The notes: a model not told the origin generated them from the letters alone. Shown: positions 18,266 to 27,316, numbered from the stretch's first letter. The stretch: DNA of 64,000 nt from DATLZU01 sp035573855 (GCA_035573855.1 DATLZU010000043.1:52141-116140); one strand, 5' to 3'. Translations and numbers: made by a program.

Positions 18266-19696
18266 ATGGTCTACGAAGTGATCATCGGGGTGGAGGTTCA
18301 CGCCCAACTCCGGACCCGATCCAAGATGTTTTGCGCCTGCGGAACCGCCTTTGGGCTCGCCGCGAACACGCAGACCTGCCCGGTGTGCCTCGGCATGCCG
18401 GGCGCTCTCCCGGTCATCAATCGGACAGCGGTCGAGATGGCGGTCCGCACCGGCTTGGCGCTGAACTGTGCGATTCGGTCCCACAACCGGTTCGCGCGGA
18501 AGAATTACTTTTATCCCGATCTGCCCAAGGGCTATCAGATCTCGCAGTACGAAGCACCCATCTGCGAGAACGGGTGGATCGAGATCGCGGCCGGCGACGC
18601 CAAGAAGCGCATTCGCATCCGGCGGGCGCATCTGGAAGAAGACGCCGGCAAGAACATCCACGACACCGGAACGAACGGCAGCCGGGTGGACTTCAACCGC
18701 GCCGGCACGCCGCTCCTGGAGATCGTGAGCGAACCGGACATGCGCTCCGCGGACGAGGTGGTGGCCTATCTGAAGGCGCTGCGCGATATCCTGATGTACC
18801 TGGAGGTCTGCGACGGCAACATGGAAGAGGGGAGTTTTCGGTGCGAGCCGAATCTCTCGCTGCGGCCGCCCGGCCAGAAAGCCCTCGGCACCAAGGTCGA
18901 ACTGAAAAACATCAACTCCTTCAAGTTCGTCAAAGACGCGATCGACTACGAGATCAAGCGTCAAACGAAGATCTTGAGCGAAGGGGGAACGGTTCGGCAG
19001 GAAACGCGGTTCTGGGACATCGAACGGGGCGAGACAGCGGTCATGCGCACCAAAGAAGAGGCTCACGATTACCGCTATTTCCCAGACCCCGACCTGGTCC
19101 CGTTGAAGATCGAACCGGAGTGGATCGAAGCGCTGCGCAAGACAGTCCCGGAGTTGCCGGCCGTCAGGATGAGGCGGTTCGTGACCGAGTATGGGCTACC
19201 GGAATACGATGCGGGCGTGCTGACGGCGTCCAAGGCCTTGGCCGACTATTTTGAAGCTTGCGTCGGGCTCTATGACCGGCCGAAGACCGTCAGCAACTGG
19301 GTGATGGGCGAGCTGTTGCGTGAGCTAAACAATGCCGGAGCCGACGTGACCGCGTCGCCGGTTGGCCCGGAGCGCCTGGTGAGCCTGTTGAGACTGGTGG
19401 ACGACGGCACCATCAGCCTGAAAGTCGCGCGGGACATCTTCCCGGAACTCTACGCCAGCGGAAAGGAGCCCGAGCAGATCGTGAAGGAGAAGGGCCTGAC
19501 GCAGGTCTCCGACGAAGGAGCGCTGCTCGCGATGATTGACGCGATCCTCGAACAGCATCCGGCGCAGGTGGCGCAGTATCGGAGCGGCAAAGAGCAGGTG
19601 CTGGGCTTTTTCGTCGGGCAGGTGATGAAAGCGTCGGGCGGGAAGGCGAATCCGGGCAAGGTGAACGAGTTGCTGAAGCGGAAACTGGCGGGATGA
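18266..19696 (+). CDS. gatB: Glu/Asp-tRNA amidotransferase subunit GatB
   Basis: A 476-residue kinase/amidotransferase subunit. It starts MVYEVIIGVEVHAQL, with Cys residues of the zinc site (MFCACGTAFG, CPVCLGMPG), then AGTPLLEIVSEPD, and ends in the helical and YqeY-like tail domain (GKANPGKVNELLKRKLAG). Length is normal. The last bases (GGATGA) overlap an ATG that opens a short enolase-like frame. Confidence 0.96.
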   Translation: MVYEVIIGVEVHAQLRTRSKMFCACGTAFGLAANTQTCPVCLGMPGALPVINRTAVEMAVRTGLALNCAIRSHNRFARKNYFYPDLPKGYQISQYEAPICENGWIEIAAGDAKKRIRIRRAHLEEDAGKNIHDTGTNGSRVDFNRAGTPLLEIVSEPDMRSADEVVAYLKALRDILMYLEVCDGNMEEGSFRCEPNLSLRPPGQKALGTKVELKNINSFKFVKDAIDYEIKRQTKILSEGGTVRQETRFWDIERGETAVMRTKEEAHDYRYFPDPDLVPLKIEPEWIEALRKTVPELPAVRMRRFVTEYGLPEYDAGVLTASKALADYFEACVGLYDRPKTVSNWVMGELLRELNNAGADVTASPVGPERLVSLLRLVDDGTISLKVARDIFPELYASGKEPEQIVKEKGLTQVSDEGALLAMIDAILEQHPAQVAQYRSGKEQVLGFFVGQVMKASGGKANPGKVNELLKRKLAG

Positions 19697-19758
19697 GCGC
19701 GAGTCGGGCGATCAAGGCGCGGCGGATTGTGGATTCTCGGAGAAGCCCCGATACATGA
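19693..19758 (+). pseudogene. Truncated second copy of the eno 5' end
   Basis: The ATG at 19693 overlaps the gatB stop and opens 21 codons, MSASRAIKARRIVDSRR..., before TGA. This matches the real enolase N-terminus at 20126 (MSAIREIKARQILDSRG): 44 of the first 50 bases are identical, and the match then stops abruptly. It is a degenerate partial duplication. Its stop overlaps the next ATG (ATGA at 19755). Confidence 0.7.
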
Positions 19759-19960
19759 CCATCAGACAGCGGGAAAGTGCTGCGAAATACTGCTACGATC
19801 TGAGGAAGATTGTCCTGACGGTGGCGGTGGTAACCAAAGGGTTTTCGCAGCAATTTCGGCCTCTCAACTTCTGGGTAAGGTTGCTGTTCGCGGGAGTGGC
19901 TTGGGATTGGCTTACGTGGGCGGCTACCTGCTGGATGGCTATGAGGAGAACCGATCATGA
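19755..19960 (+). pseudogene. Small membrane protein frame, probably frameshifted
   Basis: From the ATG at 19755 the frame reads MTIRQRESAAKYCYDLRK, then VVTKGFSQQFRPLNFWVRLLFA, and then drifts into unlikely Trp/Cys-rich sequence. One base lost or gained near 19891-19897 (GCGGGAGTGG) restores GSGLGLAYVGGYLLDGYEENRS, which ends at TGA 19958-19960, overlapping the next ATG. The repaired product would be about 68 residues with one transmembrane helix. Either a real frameshift or a sequence error is possible. I do not recognise the family. Confidence 0.45.
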
Positions 19961-20076
19961 CCGCGATGGATCGTCTCACCGTGTTCTATGCGCTTGGCAG
20001 TGTGGCGATGCTGGTACTCATCGGTCGGCTTCTCTGGCAGAAGCATCATCAGCAATCTGAATTCGGGCTGCTGTGA
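19957..20076 (+). CDS. 39-residue membrane miniprotein
   Basis: An ATG at 19957, 8 bases after AGGAG, opens MTAMDRLTVFYALGSVAML, continuing VLIGRLLWQKHHQQ to a stop at 20076. It has one hydrophobic helix of about 18 residues and a basic tail. It overlaps the preceding small frame by ATGA. The good ribosome-binding site and coupled start favour real translation. Function unknown. Confidence 0.5.
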   Translation: MTAMDRLTVFYALGSVAMLVLIGRLLWQKHHQQSEFGLL

Positions 20077-20125
20077 CTTTAATGGCTTTCAGAGTTGTAG
20101 GCTGTCAAACTGGAGTGACGCGACA

Positions 20126-21412
20126 ATGAGCGCGATTCGGGAGATCAAGGCGCGGCAGATTCTGGATTCGCGGGGGAATCCGACCGTCGAGGTCGATGTG
20201 ACGTTGGAAAGCGGCGCGCGGGGCCGGGCAGCGGTGCCGTCCGGGGCCTCGACGGGGGAGAAGGAAGCGATTGAGCTGCGGGACGGCGACAAGAAGCGTT
20301 GGCTGGGCAAAGGCGTCGCCAAGGCCGTGGCGAATATCCACAAGACCATCGCGCCGGAACTCCTCGGCTGGGAGGCCCTCAACCAAGCCGCAATCGACCG
20401 CGCGATGGTGGCGCTGGATGGGACCAAAAACAAAGCGCGCTTGGGGGCCAATGCGATTCTCGGCGTCTCGTTGGCCGTGGCCAAGGCGGCCGCGAATGAA
20501 ACTGGGCAGCCTCTCTATCGGTATCTTGGCGGAACCAACGCGCGGGTGCTGCCGGTCCCGATGATGAACATTATCAACGGCGGGGTCCATGCGGACAACC
20601 GCCTCGACCTCCAGGAGTTCATGATCATGCCGGTCGGCGCCTCTCGGTTCAGCGAGGCGCTCCGCATGGCGGCGGAAGTCTTCCATGCGCTGAAGACGAT
20701 CCTGAAGAAGCGCGGCCTGAACACGGCGGTTGGGGATGAGGGAGGATTCGCACCCGATCTGCAATCCAACGAGGAAGCGTTGAGCCTCATCGTCCAGGCC
20801 ATCGAGGAGGCCGGTTACCGGCCGGGACGAGACATCGCGCTGGCCCTTGACGCTGCCGCCAGCGAGTTTTATGAGAAAGGCCGCTATCGGCTGGAAGCGG
20901 AAAAACAGCCGGACCGCTCGGCCGAGGACATGATCCGCTATTACACCCGCCTGGTGGACAAATACCCCATCCTCTCTATCGAGGACGGCCTGAGCGAACT
21001 GGATTGGAAAGGATGGCGGATCCTGACTGAGCAATTGGGCGGACGGGTGCAGTTGGTCGGCGACGACATCTTTGTAACCAACGTGGAGGTTTTCTCCAAG
21101 GGTATCCGGGAGGGGATCGGCAATTCGATCCTGATCAAGCTCAATCAAATCGGCACCCTGACGGAGACCCTGGAGGCGATCGAGCTGGCGAAGCGGTCTG
21201 GCTATACGGCGGTCGTGTCCCACCGGTCGGGAGAGACCGAAGACACGACGATCGCGGATGTGGCCGTCGCCATGAACACCGGCTTGATCAAAACGGGCTC
21301 GCTATCCCGGACCGACCGGGTGGCCAAGTATAATCAATTGTTGCGCATCGAAGAAGAGTTGGGAGCAACGGCGGTGTATCGCGGCCGGGCGGCGGTCGCG
21401 GTGCGCCTGTGA
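20126..21412 (+). CDS. eno: Enolase
   Basis: A 428-residue glycolytic enzyme converting 2-phosphoglycerate to phosphoenolpyruvate. Visible motifs: ARQILDSRGNPTVEV at the N-terminus, GGVHADNRLDLQEFMI, AVGDEGGFAPDL, LSIEDGLSELDWKGW, and SHRSGETEDTTIADVAVA with NQIGTLTET before it. Length is normal. The start at 20126 gives the standard N-terminus; an open extension to 19988 is in the linker described above. Confidence 0.97.
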   Translation: MSAIREIKARQILDSRGNPTVEVDVTLESGARGRAAVPSGASTGEKEAIELRDGDKKRWLGKGVAKAVANIHKTIAPELLGWEALNQAAIDRAMVALDGTKNKARLGANAILGVSLAVAKAAANETGQPLYRYLGGTNARVLPVPMMNIINGGVHADNRLDLQEFMIMPVGASRFSEALRMAAEVFHALKTILKKRGLNTAVGDEGGFAPDLQSNEEALSLIVQAIEEAGYRPGRDIALALDAAASEFYEKGRYRLEAEKQPDRSAEDMIRYYTRLVDKYPILSIEDGLSELDWKGWRILTEQLGGRVQLVGDDIFVTNVEVFSKGIREGIGNSILIKLNQIGTLTETLEAIELAKRSGYTAVVSHRSGETEDTTIADVAVAMNTGLIKTGSLSRTDRVAKYNQLLRIEEELGATAVYRGRAAVAVRL

Positions 21413-21424
21413 GCACGAGAACCT

Positions 21425-21769
21425 ATGTTGATTAAGCCGAACCGCGGACCGGCGGCGTTGACCCGGCAGCGGCGCGCGGTCGGGATCATGAAATTGGTCG
21501 CCTTGATGCTGGGGTTGGGGCTGACCGGCTCGCTCCTGTTCGGCGACATGGGGCTCATCCAATACTGGAAGATGCGGCAACATGCCCGCCAGTTGGAAGA
21601 GGACATCCAGGCGCTTCGGCAGGGCAACGCCGCGCTTCGGCTGGAGATCGAGCGCGTGCAGCACGACCCGGCCAGGATCGAGGAATTGGCAAGAGAGCAA
21701 CTGGGCTTTGTGCGGAAGGGCGAGACGGTGTATCAACTGGCAGAAGAGCCTCGCGCCGGTAGCAATTAG
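21425..21769 (+). CDS. ftsB: FtsB/DivIC-like septum formation protein
   Basis: A 114-residue bitopic protein. A transmembrane helix at about residues 22-42 is followed by a coiled coil (MRQHARQLEEDIQALRQGNAALRLEIERV) and the family ending ARIEELAREQLGFVRKGETVYQL. FtsB bridges FtsL and FtsQ in the divisome. It follows eno by 12 bases; the eno-ftsB pairing is common in bacteria. Confidence 0.88.
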   Translation: MLIKPNRGPAALTRQRRAVGIMKLVALMLGLGLTGSLLFGDMGLIQYWKMRQHARQLEEDIQALRQGNAALRLEIERVQHDPARIEELAREQLGFVRKGETVYQLAEEPRAGSN

Positions 21770-21831
21770 CGAATCGCGTCTCGCTCTGAATCTTTGGCTA
21801 TTCGCCGCTCGCGACGGGCTGCGCGCTGAAT

Positions 21832-22716
21832 ATGAAATCGGGAACAGTCGCCATCGTGGGCCGGTCGAACGTCGGGAAATCGACGTTGCTCAACCGACTG
21901 CTCAACGAGAAGATCGCTATCGTGTCGGACAAGCCGCAGACCACCAGGATGCGGATCTTGGGGGTCGCGCACAGGCCTGGTGCCGAGATCGCCTTTCTGG
22001 ATACGCCCGGCCTGCACAAGCCGCAACATTTGCTCAACCGGCGGATGGTGCGGACGGCCTTGGAAACGTTGGAGGACGGAGACCTGCTGTATGTCCTCGT
22101 CGAAGCGACCGCGCCGCCTGGTCCGGGCGACCGATTCGCCATCGACCGGGTGCGGGAGGCGCTCGGCAAACGGGCGCGGCCTGTTTTTTTGGTCATCAAT
22201 AAAATCGACTTGGTCCGCAAAACCCGGCTGCTGCCCTTGATCGAGACGTACTGCCCGCTGCTGGAGTGGACGGAAATCGTGCCAGTGTCGGCCCTGACCG
22301 GCGACAACCTCGATCGCTTGGTGGACTTGACCGTCAAGCTGCTGCCGGAGGGCGAGCCTGCGTACGGAGCGGACATGCTCACGGATCAGCCGATGCGGAC
22401 GCTGGCGGCCGAACTCATCCGCGAGAAGATTCTTCATGAGACCTACCAAGAAGTTCCGCATGCCGTCGCCGTCGAAATCGATCGCTTCACGGAGGAAGGC
22501 AAACTGGCCCGCATTGCGGCGTCGATCCTGGTCGAGAAGGAATCGCAGAAGGCCATCCTTATCGGAAGGCGCGGGGAGCGGCTTAAAGCCGCCGGGACCG
22601 CCGCCCGGCGCGAGATGGAGCGGCTGTTCGGTATGAAAGTGTTTTTGGAGCTGTGGGTCAAGGTCCGGGCGGCCTGGCGCGAGGACGAACGAGTGCTGGT
22701 GGAGTTGGGGTATTAA
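21832..22716 (+). CDS. era: GTPase Era
   Basis: A 294-residue GTPase that assists 16S rRNA processing and 30S assembly. The G1 loop is GRSNVGKST at residues 10-18, G3 is DTPGLH, and G4 is NKIDLV. The C-terminal KH domain holds AILIGRRGERLKAAG and FLELWVKVR. Length is normal. Confidence 0.96.
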   Translation: MKSGTVAIVGRSNVGKSTLLNRLLNEKIAIVSDKPQTTRMRILGVAHRPGAEIAFLDTPGLHKPQHLLNRRMVRTALETLEDGDLLYVLVEATAPPGPGDRFAIDRVREALGKRARPVFLVINKIDLVRKTRLLPLIETYCPLLEWTEIVPVSALTGDNLDRLVDLTVKLLPEGEPAYGADMLTDQPMRTLAAELIREKILHETYQEVPHAVAVEIDRFTEEGKLARIAASILVEKESQKAILIGRRGERLKAAGTAARREMERLFGMKVFLELWVKVRAAWREDERVLVELGY

Positions 22717-22757
22717 CACGCAGGCGATAGGCCATAGGCGAAGAGCCGGAAGCGCCC

Positions 22758-24191
22758 ATGCAGCCGACGGAACGTACGCGTCCACTGGATAAGGACATCC
22801 TGAAGGAAGTTTCCCGGGAACTGGCCGAAAAGGGACAGGCGAAGTCCGATATCGTCCTGCTGTCTTTCCAGCGCCTGCTTCGTCGCGGCGCGATTACCAA
22901 TCTCGCCAAGATGCTCGGCCGCATGCACCCGGCCGATATCGCCAGGGTTATCAACCACCTCTCATCTCCGAAAGAAAAGCGCACGGTCTTCGAACTCGTC
23001 CGTGGCGAGGCCCAGCGCGGACAAGTCCTCAGCGAGTTGGACGGTGACAGCATCAACCAGGTGTTGTCGGACCTGCCCCCCTCCGACGTGGCGTGGCTCC
23101 TGAAAGACCTCGGCCCCGACGATGTCGCCTACATCCTAGGCGTCCTCCCCGAAGAGCGGGCCAAAGAGATCCTCGCGCTGATGAAAACAGAGGACTCCAC
23201 GGAGATCGCCGATCTGTTGAAGTACCCGAAAGACTCAGCCGGCGCGATCATGACCACGGAGTTTTTCTCGCTGCCGGAGGATACGACCGCCCAGGAAGCG
23301 ATTCGCCGCCTGCAACACGCCACGGACGCCGAGATGGTGTTCTACATCTACGTGACCGATAAGGAGAACCACCTGGTGGGCGTCCTGTCGCTGCGCCAAC
23401 TCCTCACCGTGCCGCCGGCCACGCCCCTCAAGAACATCATGACGCGCGACGTGATCAGCGTCACGGTGGATACGGACCAGGAAGAGGTGGCCCGCCAAGT
23501 GGCCAGTTACAACCTGCTGGCCATCCCGGTCGTCGAAAAAGACAACACGCTCGTTGGCATCATCACGGTCGACGACGTGGTGGACGTGATCCGCGAAGAG
23601 GCGACGGAGGACATGCTGAAAATGGCCGGCGCCATCGAGGAAGAAACGCAGTCCAAATCCTCAAGCCTCGCCGCCGCCCGGCTGCGGTTGCCGTGGTTGT
23701 TCACGAACCTGATCGGTAGCCTGGTTTCCGGCGCGATCCTCTGGTTCTTCCGCTTCACGATCCAGGAAGTCGTGGCGATCGTGAGCTTTATACCCGTCAT
23801 CGCCGCCATGGGCGGCAACGTCGGCTTGCAATCCTCGACCCTGATCATCCGTGGCCTCGCGACCGGCTCGATCGAGCTGACCGACGTCGGGAAAGTGTTT
23901 TTCCGGGAGATCCGGATTACGCTGCTGATGGGGTTGGCGTGTTGCATCATTCTGACCCTGGTCGGCTGGCTGTGGCACGGCCATGCGGTCCTGGGCATGG
24001 TGATCGGGGCTTCCATGATGATCGCCTTCGTCGTCTCGACAAGCATGGCCACGTTCATGCCCATCCTGCTGAAACGCATGGGCATCGACCCGGCCATTGC
24101 GGCCGGCCCGTTCGTCACGACGGCGAACGACATCACCGGCATCACCATCTACCTCACGCTCGCCACCGTGTTCCTGGAATATCTCAGATGA
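22758..24191 (+). CDS. mgtE: Magnesium transporter MgtE
   Basis: A 477-residue inner-membrane magnesium channel. The N-terminal helical domain (about residues 20-140: HPADIARVINHL, LPPSDVAWLLKDLGPDDVAYILG) is followed by two CBS domains (AGAIMTTEFFSLPEDTTAQEA; IMTRDVISVTVDTDQEEVAR) and five transmembrane helices. The pore signature PVIAAMGGNVGLQSS is present, and GPFVTTANDITG marks the last helices. No magnesium riboswitch leader fits in the 41-base gap after era. Confidence 0.95.
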   Translation: MQPTERTRPLDKDILKEVSRELAEKGQAKSDIVLLSFQRLLRRGAITNLAKMLGRMHPADIARVINHLSSPKEKRTVFELVRGEAQRGQVLSELDGDSINQVLSDLPPSDVAWLLKDLGPDDVAYILGVLPEERAKEILALMKTEDSTEIADLLKYPKDSAGAIMTTEFFSLPEDTTAQEAIRRLQHATDAEMVFYIYVTDKENHLVGVLSLRQLLTVPPATPLKNIMTRDVISVTVDTDQEEVARQVASYNLLAIPVVEKDNTLVGIITVDDVVDVIREEATEDMLKMAGAIEEETQSKSSSLAAARLRLPWLFTNLIGSLVSGAILWFFRFTIQEVVAIVSFIPVIAAMGGNVGLQSSTLIIRGLATGSIELTDVGKVFFREIRITLLMGLACCIILTLVGWLWHGHAVLGMVIGASMMIAFVVSTSMATFMPILLKRMGIDPAIAAGPFVTTANDITGITIYLTLATVFLEYLR

Positions 24192-24431
24192 AGAACAGGA
24201 GGCGAGAGGCAAGTAGATCCTGATCGGCCAGGAGATGAGGCCTTCGCTCGCACTTCGCCATTCGTTGCGACCCTTTCGTTCAGCGCTTCTCCCAGTGCAA
24301 GGCGGCGCGCACGGCGGAGTTTGTGTGCGCTGAAGAGCTGTGGCGCCTAAGCTGGCGCGCGTGTTCCGCCAGCTCGGGGATCGGGTCCCGTTTCAGGGAA
24401 CCCGCGTGTTCGCGGTGGGAGGTAGGTCTAG

Positions 24432-24878
24432 TCATAGAAGCGATTCGCCTTCAGTCCGCTCCAGGTATGTTTCCACCGCCTTGACGTACTGGGGAAAAAG
24501 CTTCTGCGCCTTTCGAACGGCATCAAGGACGATGGTGTCCACGATGGCGTCGTACTCATGTACGAGACGGTTGCGGAGGCCGGCGGACGGAGCCAGCTCG
24601 GCCGCAAGGTCCGCTGAGAGGATGCCAAGGTCGGCTAGTTTCAGAAATCCCTGGTAATATTCATCGGGAACTGTTGCACCAGAATGCACGATCAGGTGAG
24701 TGTTGATATCGAAAGCGGCTTCGATTGCCTCCTGAAGGAGTCGTTCAGTGCCCTTGCGCGTGAACACTTCGCGCCGGTAGCGGTCCAGCGGCATCGTGAC
24801 GACTTGCTCCAGCGTGCGGAGGTTGTCAATGATTACGGCCAACTTACGACGGAGCACAGCAGGATCGACCGGTGTCAC
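24432..24878 (-). CDS. hepT: HepT-like HEPN ribonuclease toxin (DUF86)
   Basis: A 148-residue HEPN-domain protein with the nuclease signature RNRLVHEY at residues 102-109 (R-x4-H-x-Y). This matches HepT toxins of the MntA/HepT system, in which the toxin cleaves RNA and the partner nucleotidyltransferase adds AMP to the signature Tyr. The gene overlaps the partner by ATGA at 24875-24878, antitoxin first. Both genes look intact. The pair sits at the edge of a decayed, mobile-element-containing patch. Confidence 0.88.
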   Translation of the reverse strand: MTPVDPAVLRRKLAVIIDNLRTLEQVVTMPLDRYRREVFTRKGTERLLQEAIEAAFDINTHLIVHSGATVPDEYYQGFLKLADLGILSADLAAELAPSAGLRNRLVHEYDAIVDTIVLDAVRKAQKLFPQYVKAVETYLERTEGESLL

Positions 24879-25345
24879 GCCAGGCCCCGCTCCTGCAGGA
24901 ACAACGTGATGACTTGCTTCTGCGCCTCGCGGAGTTTTGCCGCGTCGATATATCGCCGATGGGCCAGGGAACAGAATTCGGCATACAGGCCTGGCCTGCG
25001 TTCATAGAGCAGACGGCCGTGGCGAACTACTTCCATTGCCAACAAGGGGGATGCCTGGCGAAGGTCGACCACGTCGACATCATTCCGGTGAGTCAGGCGG
25101 ATCACTTCGTTGGTGAGAGTCAGCAGGTCTAGTGGTTGGTCGCCCATAAGGGCAATATCCAGGTCGCTCCCCCGATGCCGCCGTTTGGTTGCAGCCGATC
25201 CGAACAAGACCGCGAGGCAGATCTCCGATCGGTTGAATACCGGGGCAAGCTCGTCCTTGAGCCGGCGATCGTCTGTGGGTGTGGACTCAGTAGTAGTGAC
25301 TTCCATCTGAGGAATATTCGAGTTTTCTTCGGCTGGATTTGCCAT
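24875..25345 (-). CDS. mntA: MntA-like minimal nucleotidyltransferase antitoxin
   Basis: A 156-residue protein with the GS-x10-DxD nucleotidyltransferase signature: Gly49-Ser50 and Asp61-x-Asp63 (VLFGSAATKRRHRGSDLDIA). In the MntA/HepT family this enzyme AMPylates and silences the HEPN toxin. The first 25 residues are unusually polar and may be a non-conserved extension; an ATG at 25306 is an alternative start without a good ribosome-binding site. Confidence 0.86.
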   Translation of the reverse strand: MANPAEENSNIPQMEVTTTESTPTDDRRLKDELAPVFNRSEICLAVLFGSAATKRRHRGSDLDIALMGDQPLDLLTLTNEVIRLTHRNDVDVVDLRQASPLLAMEVVRHGRLLYERRPGLYAEFCSLAHRRYIDAAKLREAQKQVITLFLQERGLA

Positions 25346-25472
25346 GCAACAGTACCAACCCCTCGCAGCAAGGTCAAGGACGCAGGTGAACGGTCGGCTA
25401 GCCCAGAGAACGATTTGCGGAGAGAGATACCTCGCTTATCCGGCAGGACGAGCGGTTCACTTACAATTGTTC

Positions 25473-25478
25473 GTTAGC
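25473..25478. repeat. Target-site duplication, left copy
   Basis: GTTAGC directly precedes the left terminal inverted repeat; the same six bases follow the right one at 26539-26544. Confidence 0.65.
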
Positions 25479-25503
25479 TGTCTAGTTTCATGACATTGTG
25501 AAC
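25479..25503. repeat. Left terminal inverted repeat of the IS
   Basis: Twenty-five bases beginning TGTCTAGT and ending TTGTGAAC; matches the complement of 26514-26538 at 20 positions. Confidence 0.7.
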
Positions 25504-25571
25504 AGCGATGATGACGAGACTGTCTCAGTCCGATAGGCTGGGCCGGAGCACTCATTCAGAAGGAGGGCTCC

Positions 25572-26526
25572 ATGACCTATCACCAAAATGCTCGGACGAC
25601 CGGGCATCAACGCAAACGCATTCGGCAGAGCCGCACGCCGTATTGAGTCCCAGCCAAGGCCCTGGGGATCAGTGTGGCCACGGTGGGGAAGTGACGCCGC
25701 CGCCCCGATGGGCCGACCGCTCCAGTCGGCCGCACCAGTCGCACAAAGCCTTGCCGCCAGAAGCCGCCCCCTTGTTGACTTGGTTGCGCAAAGACTGGCT
25801 GCTGGATCTGGACACGGTGTGGCTGGCGTTGCGGCAGACCGTCTTCCCGCAACTCAGTCGTTCGGCGGGGTATCGCGAACTGGTCCGGTTGTCGCTCCCT
25901 CCGCTCCGCCGGCTGCGGCCTCACCCAAACCAACCCCCGGGGCGCTTCCGCGCCTGTCCCCCCGGCTTTCTCCATCTCGACACCTTCGCGCTGCCCCGGC
26001 TGGGCGGCCCCCGGCGGTATCTGTGTGTCGCGATCGATCGGGCCACGCGCTTGATGACGATGCCGGTGGCCTCGGCACGCGATATGGCCAGTGCCGTGGC
26101 GTTCCTGGCGCACTGTCAACGCTTCTATCCGTTCCGCCTCTATCGGGTGCTGACGGACAACGGACGGGAATTCACGCTGTGCGGCTATCGGGGGCGGAAC
26201 GGCGCCCGCTCCCCCAAGGGGCATCTCTTCACGCAGAGCTGCCGGCGCAGCCGCATCCGGCACAGCCTGACCAAGGCCTATCATCCCTGGCCCAACGGAC
26301 TGGTCGAACGCACGGGGGCACCATCAAAGCCGAGATGGTCTCTCGCTGGCACTTCGATTCGACCGCCCTGTTGGACGCAGCCCTGTATGGCTTCGAACGA
26401 TATTTCAACGAGCATCGACCGTACAAGGCCATGGGGGGCAAACCGCCCGCTCAATTGACGCAGGACTGGTATCACCGATCACCCAAGCGATTTCTCCGGC
26501 CACCGTTCGGAGCGTTCACAACCTAG
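25572..26526 (+). pseudogene. IS481-like DDE transposase, broken
   Basis: An ATG at 25572 behind AGGAGGG opens MTYHQNARTTGHQRKR and soon meets a stop (TGA at 25641). The helix-turn-helix piece (AKALGISVATVGKW) follows that stop in the same frame. The catalytic core is in a second frame: LHLDTFALPRL (first Asp), YRVLTDNGREFT (second Asp), AYHPWPNGLVERT (Glu). The C-terminus is in a third frame (FERYFNEHRPYKAMGGKPP). At least one nonsense change and two frameshifts are needed, so the protein is not made intact. Confidence 0.8.
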
Positions 26527-26538
26527 TGACACTAGACA
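26514..26538. repeat. Right terminal inverted repeat of the IS
   Basis: Twenty-five bases from GTTCACAA to CTAGACA, the imperfect complement of the left end; followed at once by the GTTAGC duplicate. Confidence 0.7.
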
Positions 26539-26544
26539 GTTAGC
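26539..26544. repeat. Target-site duplication, right copy
   Basis: GTTAGC follows the right inverted repeat and matches the six bases before the left one. Confidence 0.65.
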
Positions 26545-27316
26545 CTCAAGAGGGCAGGACCGACACAGGGGCAAACGTTCCAGCGTTATCGATGTTCTTA
26601 TCTACTTCGCAAGTAGTGTCGGTGATGAGTATCGTCTGGTTTGTGAGCCACAAGTCGACCTTGATATTGAAGCGACTTTCCATTGGGATGAGAGCGAACA
26701 AAGGTACTCTCTGCTCCAACTGGCTAGCACGCGATTGAGGTCCACCAAGAATGCCGCTTCCGCACCCCCTTAACGGCGGCCTCACCACTGACTGGGCTGG
26801 TATGCCATCCGCGACGCGGCAAACGTACCCCTCTCCGCTGGGGAGGTCCGAAGCCTGCACACCCGACTCATCACTCGAACGGAAGTCTCGACCAGGTCGC
26901 CGACTCTGGCAGGACCAGCGATTCAGCGCGTAACTTCATCAAGGCACCGACTCTCATGGGCCACATCCGTGCGCTTCGCGTCGGCGTTGTCTAGGAGCCG
27001 GACCGGCTCAGTCCGCTCGGGATTTAAGGACCGCACCACATTCAAAATCACTTCCGGCTTTTTTCGGATGTTGGCCGCTATCGCTGTTGATGCAAGGCGG
27101 TTCCTGCATGCAGTGAAGACCATAGACGTGTTTTCGATTCGTCAGACCCTTAGTAGCCAGGAAATCAGGCCTTCGTGCGCATCTCCGCTTGGGGGAGATT
27201 CAGGTCGGCGGGTCGTCATGGGAGAATTCGTCTCCGGTGCCGTTCACCTTATGGAAGGCACGGTGCTAAGATATATACTCCGTCGTTGAAAGAAGGCATA
27301 TCATTCCGATCGCCCC
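26545..27316. other. Gene-poor stretch with possible remnants
   Basis: About 770 bases between the IS and recO hold no convincing gene. A minus-strand frame ending at 26546 has a protein-like C-terminal half (SRFNIKVDLWLTNQTILITD), and another at 26923-27123 reads PEVILNVVRSLNPERTE; neither has a ribosome-binding site or a recognised family. They could be fragments of dead genes. Confidence 0.4.

Larger units (their letters stand above)
25479..26538 (+). mobile_element. IS481-like insertion sequence, inactive
   Basis: A 1060-bp element bounded by 25-bp terminal inverted repeats (25479-25503 and 26514-26538) that match at 20 of 25 positions and start TGTCTAGT. A 6-bp direct repeat GTTAGC flanks it. 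Inside is one DDE transposase gene broken by a stop and frameshifts. Structure, transposase style and TGT...ACA ends fit the IS481 family. The ends are well kept while the gene is dead, so it could only move if supplied with transposase in trans. Confidence 0.75.

Noticed and set aside
22717..22757. Magnesium riboswitch before mgtE
   Set aside because: The gap is 41 bases, too short for a known magnesium riboswitch.
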